DNA from: an uncultured Candidatus Saccharibacteria bacterium
GTDB lineage: Bacteria; Patescibacteria; Saccharimonadia; Saccharimonadales; UBA6022
Length of the DNA stretch: 38,921 nucleotides
Reading direction: 5' to 3'
NCBI GenBank assembly: GCA_946479665.1
Contig: CAMLGO010000001.1
Span: 1 to 38,921, forward strand
Part shown: positions 18,972-27,004 of the stretch, piece by piece
Position numbering within the stretch: position 1 is the first letter of the stretch
Layout: every line of letters begins with the position of its first letter
Notes under the pieces: model-generated
What the model was told of the DNA's origin: nothing
What the model saw: the letters and a program-made list of their open reading frames with translations, nothing else
The model's database searches: none
Program-made: the position numbers and the translations under genes

Positions 18972-19321
18972 CGAGTGATCGAAATATAAAGAAGAAGACG
19001 CCTCACCTAAGTTTGGTCGGGGTAAGGCAGGGTTTGGACCTGCACGTCCTTCATCACTTAGCAATGAAGGCATTTGCGTATACTACGCCCTTCCCCAGAA
19101 ATTGGGGCGGAGCCTTGCGTATCGAAGGCGAGCCAGGTGCCAAGCTTGGGGGATGAACACGAGTCTCGAGCCAGGCAAGGCTCCGCCGGTATAAGACCGC
19201 CCTGTGCTACTCGTCCGTTGGGGGGCGAATTTTCACACAGGACGGCCGTCCTTGGGGTATATGCATTATTCCTGTCAAAGTTCGTGCTTATGGCACGAAC
19301 TGACATTCATGCATAAACACG
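18936..19321 (-). ncRNA. Candidate structured RNA (unassigned family)
   Basis: Apart from the disputed start of the zinc-ribbon ORF, this stretch has no convincing gene and is packed with inverted repeats: 19261-19314 (GTTCGTGC/GCACGAAC core plus outer ATGCAT pairs), 19240-19251 (palindrome), CCTGTG/CACAGG (19201-19206/19236-19241), a perfect 13-bp GGCGGAGCCTTGC stem (19106-19118/19175-19187), 19093-19107, 19076-19088, 19048-19070, 19027-19043, and an 11-bp plus 5-bp stem spanning 18936-19009. GC content is visibly above the neighbours. A near-consensus promoter on the minus strand points into it, with an expected start near 19321. tmRNA, RNase P RNA and SRP RNA signatures were looked for and not found. 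It may be a stand-alone RNA or a long 5' leader of the zinc-ribbon gene; the 3' end is unknown. Confidence 0.5.
19261..19276 (+). repeat. Right arm of a 16-bp inverted repeat
   Basis: ATGCATTATTCCTGTC, the reverse complement of 18646-18661. The same bases also form part of the local hairpin 19261-19314, so the two pairings would compete in one RNA. Confidence 0.8.
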
Positions 19322-19327
19322 CTAGTT

Positions 19328-19356
19328 ATAATATATCTTTTTTATTGTATTGTCAA
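19328..19356 (-). promoter_or_regulatory. Strong sigma-70-type promoter of the candidate RNA
   Basis: A perfect TTGACA (19356-19351, overlapping the helicase stop codon), a 17-nt spacer and TATTAT (19333-19328). This is the best -35/-10 pair in the window, and it faces a region without a clear start codon for 350 nt, as expected for a stable RNA. Confidence 0.8.
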
Positions 19357-22300
19357 TAGTTACCGAGCAAATCGTGTTCGAAATCAAGCATGCCCTTGTA
19401 GCTCTGGTCGTAGGAAGATATGTCGGGTAGATCGAGTATGCAAATGTGCTTCCAGACAGCTTTGATGAGGGTACTGAACTGTTCAAGCTCGTCTTTAGTG
19501 AATGTGGCATCGAGCGCAAGAATGCCGCCGGCTTTATTTGGCTCGACAAACTGCAACACGCCGTGATCAACGATAAAGTCGCGATAATCGCGTGAGCCTT
19601 CAACGAGTAGTTTGTAGAACATGAGTTGCTGGCGATACTTATGAAGCTTAATCTTCTCGTAGTCGGTTTTGCCCTGCCAGCTGGCCGTCGCCTTCCCCGT
19701 TTTGTAGTCGGTCACAATAATTGATTTGTTGGCCGTATCGATATCAACCAGGTCGAGCGAGCCAGTCAGTCGTGCGTCACCGATGCGTACTTGTTGGCCT
19801 GCAAAGTTGAGCTCTACTTTTTGTGTGTCGGAAAACTCTTCGTATTTCGCACCGAGAAACGCCTGGAGCGTATCACTTCCGCGCTGTAAATAATCTGTAA
19901 AGTCAGCTTCTGACATGTGCTGCTCTTTGAGGTTTTCTTCAAAATCATGCAAGATGTCTTCGATTGGGCGGTGATTTTTTTGTGCCGCTATGTGCGCATG
20001 GGCGCGCTGTAGCGTACGGTGGATGGCCGAGCCGTAAGCGGCACTCGGGCTCATAGCTTGCGGAAAGCGGAGTAAATTATTGAGCAAGAATGTCTGCGGG
20101 CCGCCACGAGTAATATCGAGGAAGTTGTTAAGATGTGTCACGCTGAGCTTGTAATTTTCCAGGGTTGGTGCAAGAAGCTGTTGCATCGTCCCCTGGGAGA
20201 GTGAGATAAACGGTTCGTACCAATTGCGCTCAGCCGCCTCTATGCGCTCTGTGGCTGAATGCTCAAGCGCGAGTGGCTGAGGTTGCATGGTGGTAGTGAG
20301 TAGGAAGCTAGCACCAAGTGTCGCCTTCCCCGCTGCGTCCGATAGTGAGTAGCTAATGATAAGTTGCTTGCGGGCACGCGTCATAGCGACGAAGAACAAT
20401 CGAAGACGTTCGTCGAGCGTATCGCCGGCTGGCGCGAGTGGCAGGTTTTCTGGGTAGCCAATAAGGCGGCTACGGCTGCGAACGCGTTCGCCCCATGCTG
20501 TATCGATAGCACCGATAACATACACAGTATCAAACTCGAGACCTTTTGATTTATGAGCGGTCATGAGGTTGACGGCATCAGTTTGAGTGTCGACGTGCGG
20601 CCGGATACTCGTAATAGAACTGCCAAGTTGGCGATGTAAGCTTATGAATGCAAGTAATGTGCGCACGGTTGGCGTCTCGTCGACTTGATAGTCGCGCAGC
20701 TTGCTGCGGATCGTGCGCAGCGCTTCAAGATACACTAAGTATTCGTCAGGATGTGAGATGATTTTATCTGGTGAAAAGAAGTAAAGATAAAATGGTGAAA
20801 CGAATATATCGCTTTCCTTTTCTACCTTAATCTTGCCAAGCAAGATATCGAGCATTTCCTCTAGCGGTGTATGCGGTACTTTTTGCGCAGTTTCAATCAG
20901 CCAATTAAAAAGTGGCACAAACTCGGGTGTGACGGCCATGATTTCCATCCATGTTTTTCGCTGTTGGTAGGCCTGCATACTCAACTTCCATATCGAGCTG
21001 GCGTTAATATGCCAAGCGGGATGCGAAAGAACTTCTGGCAGAAGCGCATTTACCTCATCGTGTCGGCTTTCAAATAAGGCAACGATGAGTGAGGCGATTT
21101 GCTCAAGCGCAATGATAGGCTCGATATCTAGAACATTGTCTTGGCGCTCGTAATTGACCTGTATATTGGCGTCTGTGAAGTACGGTAATAAACTGATTAT
21201 TTCGTGATGACGACGCGCTAAAACGGCAATTGAGGCCGGTGATTCGCCGTCTTTTATGCGCTGTGCGATGCTTGCAATCAACGCCTGGCGCTCATCATTG
21301 ATAGTACTAGCCTCAAGGAGCGAAACATTGGCGTCGTCGCTACTCCGGTGTGCGGTAAGGGTTTTGTCGACATCGTTGAGAATCGTTTCAAGGCGCTCGC
21401 CTCCCTGTACGATAACACTACGAGCCTCTTCAAGAATCGGAGAGGCTGAACGATAGTTGTCTTGAAGTGTAATTTTTACAGTCGCAGGATAGATGGTCGG
21501 GAACGTGAGGATATTACTTACTTCTGCACCCTGGAAGCTGTAAATAGCCTGGTCGTCATCGCCGACAACCATAATGTTTGGGCGATCGGCATTTGCCTCA
21601 CTGCTGGTGAGGTTGTGGAGAATACGCATTTGCGCCATGTTGGTATCTTGGAATTCGTCTACCATGATGTATTGGTGCTTTTCCTGGAGGTTGTAGCGCA
21701 GTTCTGAGAAGACTTCCATGCCATGGACGACACGCAGGATCATATCATCGAAGTCGTATAGCTCGGCTTCCTGCATGCGCGCAAGATACTGATAGTACAC
21801 GAAGCTTACGGCACGTAGCTTGGCTTGTCGTTCGTGGCTTTTAAGGATGAAGTCACCGGCATCATTCTTTTTCATGTAGCTATTGCGCCAGGCGGTTAGT
21901 GGTTTGGTTGAGTTTGTCTCACGTGCACTCGCAATAGCGTGCTCAAGACTGTCTGCTAAGATATCGGCAAGTGACGCGACACCGACAAGTCCGGTATAGC
22001 CGTCGACCTGGCGGATCTCAGTAAGTGCAGGTTCTAGGAGGTCGACTGTATTTTTACTGATTCGGCTTGCAAATACTGCACCAAGAAGCGGCTCGCAGGT
22101 ATCGATGACGTGCTGATTAATGTCGAGAATGGCCAGCAGCTCGTCGCTCGTAAGACCGCTCTTTTTGAGTTCCGAGATTGTTGTAAGCGTATCGCCCAGG
22201 TGGGTGTACTCACCATTCATTTTGCTCGAGAGTGGATTGCTGTATTCCAGCTCGTCAAAGATACCGCGGAGTAGCTCATAGCTGCTGAGTTCGTCGGCTG

Positions 22301-22637
22301 CTCGAAAGTGCGCGCCGTGGTAAAAGAAATCCCCGTTTTGGTTGATCACTTCTGCGCCAAAACTATGGAACGTATGAATCGCTACCTTGAAAGCATCCTT
22401 GCCGATAATCTGGCTTAGACGTTCGCGCATGGCATTGGCTCCACTTTCGGTAAATGTCAGACAAAGAATATTTTCTGGCAGTGTATCAGTTTGTTTGAGG
22501 ATATTGGCAACGCGCATGCTGAGGAGTTCGGTCTTGCCCGTTCCTGGCCCGGCGATCACCATGACCGGCCCGTCGATCGTATCGACCGCTCGCTTCTGGG
22601 CGTCGTTTAATTTTGCGTAACGAGTCGTGAAATCCAT
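19353..22637 (-). CDS. UvrD/PcrA-family DNA helicase with C-terminal PD-(D/E)xK nuclease
   Basis: A 1094-aa superfamily 1A helicase. The Q-motif region (LNDAQKRAV) precedes Walker A AGPGTGKT at 29-36. Walker B is VDEFQDT, followed by V-V-G-D-D-D-Q-A-I-Y-S-F-Q-G-A, motif IV Q-D-N-Y-R-S, motif V T-A-H-K-S-K-G-L-E-F-D and motif VI F-V-A-M-T-R-A-R-K. After about residue 850 comes a RecB/AddB-like nuclease: a conserved G-S-A-I-H segment, then G-S-L-D-L-V-D and D-Y-K-T-G-K, which supply the acidic and Lys residues. The fusion suggests AddAB/RecBCD-like end processing during recombinational repair. No AddB partner lies in the window. Its promoter is leaderless in type. Confidence 0.93.
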   Translation of the reverse strand: MDFTTRYAKLNDAQKRAVDTIDGPVMVIAGPGTGKTELLSMRVANILKQTDTLPENILCLTFTESGANAMRERLSQIIGKDAFKVAIHTFHSFGAEVINQNGDFFYHGAHFRAADELSSYELLRGIFDELEYSNPLSSKMNGEYTHLGDTLTTISELKKSGLTSDELLAILDINQHVIDTCEPLLGAVFASRISKNTVDLLEPALTEIRQVDGYTGLVGVASLADILADSLEHAIASARETNSTKPLTAWRNSYMKKNDAGDFILKSHERQAKLRAVSFVYYQYLARMQEAELYDFDDMILRVVHGMEVFSELRYNLQEKHQYIMVDEFQDTNMAQMRILHNLTSSEANADRPNIMVVGDDDQAIYSFQGAEVSNILTFPTIYPATVKITLQDNYRSASPILEEARSVIVQGGERLETILNDVDKTLTAHRSSDDANVSLLEASTINDERQALIASIAQRIKDGESPASIAVLARRHHEIISLLPYFTDANIQVNYERQDNVLDIEPIIALEQIASLIVALFESRHDEVNALLPEVLSHPAWHINASSIWKLSMQAYQQRKTWMEIMAVTPEFVPLFNWLIETAQKVPHTPLEEMLDILLGKIKVEKESDIFVSPFYLYFFSPDKIISHPDEYLVYLEALRTIRSKLRDYQVDETPTVRTLLAFISLHRQLGSSITSIRPHVDTQTDAVNLMTAHKSKGLEFDTVYVIGAIDTAWGERVRSRSRLIGYPENLPLAPAGDTLDERLRLFFVAMTRARKQLIISYSLSDAAGKATLGASFLLTTTMQPQPLALEHSATERIEAAERNWYEPFISLSQGTMQQLLAPTLENYKLSVTHLNNFLDITRGGPQTFLLNNLLRFPQAMSPSAAYGSAIHRTLQRAHAHIAAQKNHRPIEDILHDFEENLKEQHMSEADFTDYLQRGSDTLQAFLGAKYEEFSDTQKVELNFAGQQVRIGDARLTGSLDLVDIDTANKSIIVTDYKTGKATASWQGKTDYEKIKLHKYRQQLMFYKLLVEGSRDYRDFIVDHGVLQFVEPNKAGGILALDATFTKDELEQFSTLIKAVWKHICILDLPDISSYDQSYKGMLDFEHDLLGNY

Positions 22638-22644
22638 TAGATCT

Positions 22645-22673
22645 ATTGTAGCTTAGATCGTGTTACCTGTAAC
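22645..22673 (-). promoter_or_regulatory. Promoter of the helicase-nuclease gene (leaderless type)
   Basis: GTTACA (22673-22668), a 17-nt spacer and TACAAT (22650-22645), then 7 nt to the ATG at 22637. No Shine-Dalgarno sequence. The sequence around the -10 box closely matches that of the P-type ATPase gene. Confidence 0.6.
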
Positions 22674-22772
22674 GTCTATCTCGGCCATTCGAGCCAGCTT
22701 TGGTTGCGATTAGCGTGCTAGTAGAGGCATGATCACTAGATTATATACTCCTTCTCTATCTTTGCAAGAGGG

Positions 22773-22781
22773 TGTTATAAT
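22773..22781 (+). promoter_or_regulatory. Extended -10 promoter of the 162-aa gene
   Basis: TGT followed by a perfect TATAAT (22776-22781), 10 nt before ATG 22792. It lies inside the longer open frame starting at 22729, which argues for the shorter protein. Confidence 0.6.
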
Positions 22782-22791
22782 ACGAACAGAT

Positions 22792-23280
22792 ATGAACGAA
22801 GAGATATATGACGACTTGGCGCTAGAGCGCATTGCGCGCGATAAATTCGGCCTGGATATTGATATTTCCAAGGTCATCTTGCGTCAAGCTGAAGTCGGCC
22901 GACTTACGACCGCCACGGTGATACTTACTAAGAAAAAACAGCTTTTCGTGTATGTTTCCGGTCACTCAAAGCTGCTCTTTAGCGACGTGAAGAAGATTAT
23001 CTCTCGCATGGGTCTTAAGGCTGAAGTCTACTTCCCTCCTAAGGGTCGGGTTGATTATTTCGATGAAATTGGTCGCGAGAAATTCCGAGCTGTTTTTCCT
23101 GGCCGTGGTCACATTAGTGATGATGACATTCTATTTTATCGCACGCTTGCGCCGTATAATCCGGCCATGGTGCTCATTAGCGAAGTGAAAAATGGTGAGA
23201 TCTATCGGTACGACAGTGATGCTCGTGGTGACTGGCGTGTTGCGACAAAGTTTGCCTACCGACGAATCAAGACGAGCTAA
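22792..23280 (+). CDS. Hypothetical protein, 162 aa
   Basis: Not recognised. A soluble alpha/beta protein with a beta-rich core (T-V-I-L-T-K-K-K-Q-L-F-V-Y-V), a basic middle and a conserved-looking end (D-W-R-V-A-T-K-F-A-Y-R-R-I-K). An upstream in-frame ATG (22729) exists, but a perfect extended -10 box lies between the two, so ATG 22792 is preferred. No cysteine pair, signal peptide or membrane segment is seen. The stop codon sits in the loop of the terminator hairpin shared with the next gene. It is probably a lineage-specific protein. Confidence 0.6.
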   Translation: MNEEIYDDLALERIARDKFGLDIDISKVILRQAEVGRLTTATVILTKKKQLFVYVSGHSKLLFSDVKKIISRMGLKAEVYFPPKGRVDYFDEIGREKFRAVFPGRGHISDDDILFYRTLAPYNPAMVLISEVKNGEIYRYDSDARGDWRVATKFAYRRIKTS

Positions 23281-23291
23281 GCTCGTCTTGA
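23267..23291. terminator. Hairpin between convergent genes, with a stop codon in the loop
   Basis: A perfect 11-bp stem TCAAGACGAGC / GCTCGTCTTGA with the loop TAA, which is the stop codon of the plus-strand gene. There is only a weak T-run on either side, so it may protect 3' ends as much as terminate. Confidence 0.6.
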
Positions 23292-23307
23292 ATATAGCGC
23301 AGTATTT

Positions 23308-23709
23308 TTACTGTTTTGGCGATGAGTTGCCGCTACCCTTTGGCGCAGGGGTCTGACCGGTCGTGCTGGTTTTTTCAATCGTTTGATTGATGATGTCGAT
23401 TTGCTGTTGCACGTCGGTTGCTGCAGTGGTGTTTTTGTCGGCCGCATAAGCGGCTGCAGCTTTTTCATACTCTGCTTTTGCACCTGGGAGATCGTTTTTC
23501 TTCATGAGGTCCTCGGCTTTGAGCCTCGTTGAGTCGCCGCTACGAGTCGTCGTGTCGGTTGTGTTTGCTTCGGTCTGCTCGTGCGGCTTGAGCTGACGCA
23601 TGATGAAGTACACGCCAGTACCGGCGCCAGCGAGCAAGATGGCCGACACGAGTACGATGCCGACAACTTTTAGATTTATTTTTCGTTTCTCAAATGGATA
23701 TGTCGACAT
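23308..23709 (-). CDS. Single-pass membrane protein downstream of the pilin-lectin gene
   Basis: A 133-aa protein: a short basic N-terminus, one membrane helix (about 14-37), then an exposed Thr/Ser-rich spacer and a helical segment with a TPR-like pattern (A-E-D-L-M-K-K-N-D-L-P-G-A-K-A-E-Y-E-K-A) and a Pro/Ser/Gly-rich end. TAGGAG overlaps the stop codon of the pilin-lectin gene 7 nt before this ATG, so the two are translated together. It could be a partner that holds or assembles the pilin-like protein at the surface, but no named family was recognised. Confidence 0.7.
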   Translation of the reverse strand: MSTYPFEKRKINLKVVGIVLVSAILLAGAGTGVYFIMRQLKPHEQTEANTTDTTTRSGDSTRLKAEDLMKKNDLPGAKAEYEKAAAAYAADKNTTAATDVQQQIDIINQTIEKTSTTGQTPAPKGSGNSSPKQ

Positions 23710-23717
23710 ATATTCTC

Positions 23718-25628
23718 CTACAGGTTACCCCAGCCTTGACCCCATGGCCCGTAGACGCTTGATCGGCCGGTGACCGGGTTATAGCAGTAGCCTTGCGCTC
23801 GACCGCTGACAGATAAGCCAGCGGTTGCAGGCGCTGCGCCTGCGTACGATGCCAATGTTTGCATTGTTGCGTTTGGCCCGTACACGACATACGGTGCGCC
23901 GCTGGTTGCGTCGGCCGTCCACCAGCCGACTGCGCCAACTCCATTTGGCTGACGTGGCGACAGCCAATAGACAGGGTTACCGGGGTTGTTGATCCATTCG
24001 TCTTCAATGAAGTAGCGATTGGTGCCGGCACCGCAGGCTAGGGTAAAGTTCCAGCCCCAGTTCATGTTGTAGCGGTTGGCGTCATTTTTCCAGAATGACC
24101 AGCCTGATGGTGCGGGTGGCGGCAATATGGCCTTAGAAATGGTTGACTGTGAGATGCCGCTCCATGGGCTCGTTGCATAGTTCGAGGTACAGCGGGCTTG
24201 AGCTTGTGTTGTGTAAGTGTAGCCTTGATTGACAGTTGTACGAACAACGCGTGCGCTTGAGCCGGTTGATATCCAGCCAGAGTCGGCAAGTGCTGTTGTT
24301 TGGTTATTGACTTGGTAGCCAGCGGTTGTGCCTGCTGGGCATGCGACGTCCGGCCAAGCCCATGCGGTTTGGCTATCGATTGGGTTCCAAATCTGAGCGG
24401 TAGCGCCGGAACAATTCCACGAGCCAATACTGGTGCCATTGGCCGTGCCCCAGCTGGCTGCATCCATGCAGCCGCCATTGGCGACATTTTGAAAGAAACC
24501 AGAGTCGCCACGAGTCCACTGGCGTGATGTTGCACCGTCGCACGTGCCGAGTGTCAGCTGTGCGCCGAGTGCGCCGCTTGCCGTGACGCACATATTCATC
24601 GCATAGGTCGGACGAATAGTTTTATCGTTGCTATTGTACGCCCAATCTTGAGCGGCAGTGCCGTTACATGACCATATCTGAATGAGCGTTCCACTTCCTG
24701 TGCCGCCGCCATTGGCGTCCATACAGATGGTGTTGTTGTAGGCGGGCTGGAATACCGAAGTTATGTATGGACTCGGCGCACTAGGTGCAGTAATAGGCTG
24801 AATGTAGGTTACTTCTGGACTGGCCGCTGACTCAGTGCTTGTGTTCCCTTCTCCTACTGATACACATCTTGCTTTTGCCTGGAAACCGTATTTATTGCCC
24901 TGTGCGGTCGACAACCCTACTGCCCTGTTTGGCGACCATCCGGAATAGGCACTCCAGGTACCATCGTCGGTTCGAGTACTCAGCGCATATTGAGGCGTAT
25001 TACCGTAGGTACAGCTGACAGCCGATGATGTGCCGGTGATAATATTACTGGCATACGACGTTGTCATAGTTGGCGCTGTTGGAGCATCTGGTGCCGCTGG
25101 AGCACTTGGCGGCGGTGGTGGAGGCGGTGCGGCGATGGCTGTTCGGTCACTGTATTTACTAGAAATGACAACATTGCTGTTATCTGTTTCTTTCTTGTAC
25201 GTCAAGGTGAATTTATCACAGCCGCCGGTTGGTGATGACTGACAAGCGGTGTTTTCGGTCGGATCAACACTGCTCGCAACGTAGGTTACTTTAGTCGTGC
25301 TGGGCGTGGTATTGCTGAGGGAGTTTGTCGTTGTTGGCGTAGTGCCGGGCATCGTAAGAACGTCGGTATTGATCTTTAATTTGCCGGCAAGGGTCGTGCC
25401 AGTAGTGCCGCTTTCGCTTACGACAGCCGGAACTGATGGATATTCGCCGTTTGCTTCATAGTATTTCTCAAGAGCAGCGGCAACGATTGTCGCTCGAGAA
25501 AAACGCGTTTGGTCTCGAGCGTCTACTTGCTGCTTTGAGTAAGATAGAATTGAAATCGCTAAGAGAATGCCAATAATAGCAATACACACTACTAGTTCAA
25601 TGACCGTGAAACCGCTTTTGCTTTTCAT
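23718..25628 (-). CDS. Type IV pilin-like protein with ricin-type lectin domain
   Basis: A 636-aa predicted surface protein. It begins with a canonical prepilin signal: KSKSG6 then F7-T-V-I-E-L-V-V and a 20-residue hydrophobic helix, with Glu at mature position 5, so processing by a prepilin peptidase is expected. An N-terminal pilin domain (to about 165) leads to a Pro/Ala linker (168-187), a fibronectin-III-like stretch (about 188-278) and a ricin B-type trefoil (about 288-415) with Q-x-W motifs AQDW, SRQW and AQIW and paired Cys residues. A second Fn3-like region and a 130-aa Trp/Tyr/Gly-rich C-terminus follow. Pilins are normally 130-200 aa, so this is a greatly enlarged one, probably a tip or minor adhesin. 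Sugar binding is inferred from the fold. Confidence 0.85.
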   Translation of the reverse strand: MKSKSGFTVIELVVCIAIIGILLAISILSYSKQQVDARDQTRFSRATIVAAALEKYYEANGEYPSVPAVVSESGTTGTTLAGKLKINTDVLTMPGTTPTTTNSLSNTTPSTTKVTYVASSVDPTENTACQSSPTGGCDKFTLTYKKETDNSNVVISSKYSDRTAIAAPPPPPPPSAPAAPDAPTAPTMTTSYASNIITGTSSAVSCTYGNTPQYALSTRTDDGTWSAYSGWSPNRAVGLSTAQGNKYGFQAKARCVSVGEGNTSTESAASPEVTYIQPITAPSAPSPYITSVFQPAYNNTICMDANGGGTGSGTLIQIWSCNGTAAQDWAYNSNDKTIRPTYAMNMCVTASGALGAQLTLGTCDGATSRQWTRGDSGFFQNVANGGCMDAASWGTANGTSIGSWNCSGATAQIWNPIDSQTAWAWPDVACPAGTTAGYQVNNQTTALADSGWISTGSSARVVRTTVNQGYTYTTQAQARCTSNYATSPWSGISQSTISKAILPPPAPSGWSFWKNDANRYNMNWGWNFTLACGAGTNRYFIEDEWINNPGNPVYWLSPRQPNGVGAVGWWTADATSGAPYVVYGPNATMQTLASYAGAAPATAGLSVSGRAQGYCYNPVTGRSSVYGPWGQGWGNL

Positions 25629-25637
25629 GCTGCAACT

Positions 25638-25666
25638 ATTATAGTGTCATCTAGCGGTATCTACAA
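25638..25666 (-). promoter_or_regulatory. Promoter of the pilin-lectin gene (leaderless type)
   Basis: TTGTAG (25666-25661), a 17-nt spacer and a perfect TATAAT (25643-25638), 9 nt before the ATG at 25628, no Shine-Dalgarno sequence. Confidence 0.6.
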
Positions 25667-25667
25667 A

Positions 25668-26969
25668 TTATTTTTTATCAAGCACGATAAGGTGTTCGAT
25701 GTGCGGTGTGCGCGGGAAGAAGTTGTAGCCACGGTGCGCGCGGATACCGTATTTTTCGGCTAGTCGCGCGACGTCTCGAGCTTGTGTCGTTGGGTTGCAG
25801 CTAAGATATACTATGCGCTCAGGGGCTGCTTCAAGAAGCTTTGCGATCACTTCTTCATGAAGACCAGCGCGTGGCGGATCGACGATAATCGTCGCATCGC
25901 CGGTAATATGTTCAAGCGCGCTTTCGCTCGGTGCAAGAATTGCCTTGGCTGCTTGCTCTCGCTGCAGGGCGGTAATGTTGCGCTCCATCTCGCGAACTGC
26001 ATGCTCATTAATTTCTACCATCGTGATACTGTCGCCGCCAATAGTAAGACCGATCGTGCCGACGCCGCTGTAAAAATCAACCGCAGGTTTGTCTGCTGGC
26101 ACCCATTCTTTCATGTCGCGCAGCGCTTGCTCGTAAACAGGAAGATTTATCTGGAAAAATCCTTCCACTGCGTAAGTAAACGGTACGTCGAGAATAGTAT
26201 CCGCCAGGCTTGTTTCGCCCCATGCTTGAAGACGTTTAGTAATAACGCTGGCTGGGCTTTTTGGATTCGAGAAAATGAGCTCAAAACCGGCTACGCCAAA
26301 GTCACGCATCTCATCTTCGGTGAAAGCGTCAAAGAATTCATCCTTTACGTATAGCTGCGCGGCAACACTGCCATCGCGATTGCAGCGGACGAGAAGCGTC
26401 TTAAGTGGGAAGGCCTGGATGTCACGTGCGCGCAGTGTGTCGCGGATCGCATGCGCTGCCTTGTTGATGGCATCGTTTGCAAGACTGCTGCCCTGCACTG
26501 GAATTTTGCCGTGAGTACCGCGACGGAAGAATGCGAGATCAAGTTGATCTAACTCTTTGTCCCACCAAAAACTAAATTCGATTTTATTGCGGTAACCATA
26601 TTCTTTGCCGTCACTATATACTTCGATCGGATTTGGGAGAACGATATCATGAAGCTCAAACGCTTCTTCGATGAGAGCAGACTTATAGTGTTGTTCTGAC
26701 TCGAACTTCATGATTTGCCAAGGGCTTGTCGAAAGGTAACTTGTTTCATCAACAGGTGTAACGCGCTCTTCGCTTGGCTCGAGCACCTCAGTAACGACAC
26801 CTTCAACAAAGCTAGATTTCTTCTTCGTTAGCTGTACATTCACTTTTTCACCGGGAAGACCGCCCCAGACGAATGCTTTTTTGCCATAATCAAGACTGCC
26901 GAGGGCTTGACCGCCGCCGACGATTTTGTCGAGGACTATTTCTACAATAGGAAAGACTTTTTTACTCAT
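25668..26969 (-). CDS. RNA (uracil-5-)-methyltransferase, TrmA/RlmD family
   Basis: A 433-aa SAM-dependent enzyme methylating C5 of a uridine in rRNA or tRNA. It has an N-terminal TRAM domain (about 5-60), the SAM motif DFYSGVGTIGL, the motif DPPRAGLH, and the nucleophile loop L-S-C-N-P-T-T. A C-terminal F-F-P-R-T-P-H-I-E segment supplies the general base. The iron-sulfur cysteine cluster that E. coli RlmD carries after the TRAM domain is missing; that region reads S-T-S-P-W-Q. The exact target base cannot be told from sequence. The -10 box lies 6 nt before the ATG. Confidence 0.92.
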   Translation of the reverse strand: MSKKVFPIVEIVLDKIVGGGQALGSLDYGKKAFVWGGLPGEKVNVQLTKKKSSFVEGVVTEVLEPSEERVTPVDETSYLSTSPWQIMKFESEQHYKSALIEEAFELHDIVLPNPIEVYSDGKEYGYRNKIEFSFWWDKELDQLDLAFFRRGTHGKIPVQGSSLANDAINKAAHAIRDTLRARDIQAFPLKTLLVRCNRDGSVAAQLYVKDEFFDAFTEDEMRDFGVAGFELIFSNPKSPASVITKRLQAWGETSLADTILDVPFTYAVEGFFQINLPVYEQALRDMKEWVPADKPAVDFYSGVGTIGLTIGGDSITMVEINEHAVREMERNITALQREQAAKAILAPSESALEHITGDATIIVDPPRAGLHEEVIAKLLEAAPERIVYLSCNPTTQARDVARLAEKYGIRAHRGYNFFPRTPHIEHLIVLDKK

Positions 26970-26975
26970 CTCTCT

Positions 26976-27004
26976 AGTGTACCCTATTTAGCTCGGGTTG
27001 ATAA
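26976..27004 (-). promoter_or_regulatory. Promoter of the RNA methyltransferase gene (leaderless type)
   Basis: TTATCA (27004-26999), a 17-nt spacer and TACACT (26981-26976), 6 nt before the ATG at 26969, no Shine-Dalgarno sequence. Confidence 0.55.

Noticed and set aside
19058..19316. 80-82 aa open frames on both strands over the hairpin region
   Set aside because: Composition is Arg/Pro/Ser/Cys-rich as expected from structured GC-rich DNA, no ribosome sites, and both strands are equally open.
18990..19320. tmRNA, RNase P RNA or SRP RNA on the minus strand
   Set aside because: The end GCAGG-TCCAAAC-CCTGC followed by CTTACCCC and GACCA looks like a T arm and acceptor, but no matching GGGG 5' strand, no GATTCGAC and no tag ending in Ala-Ala-stop were found. 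RNase P CR-I/CR-V and the SRP GGAAG loop are also missing.
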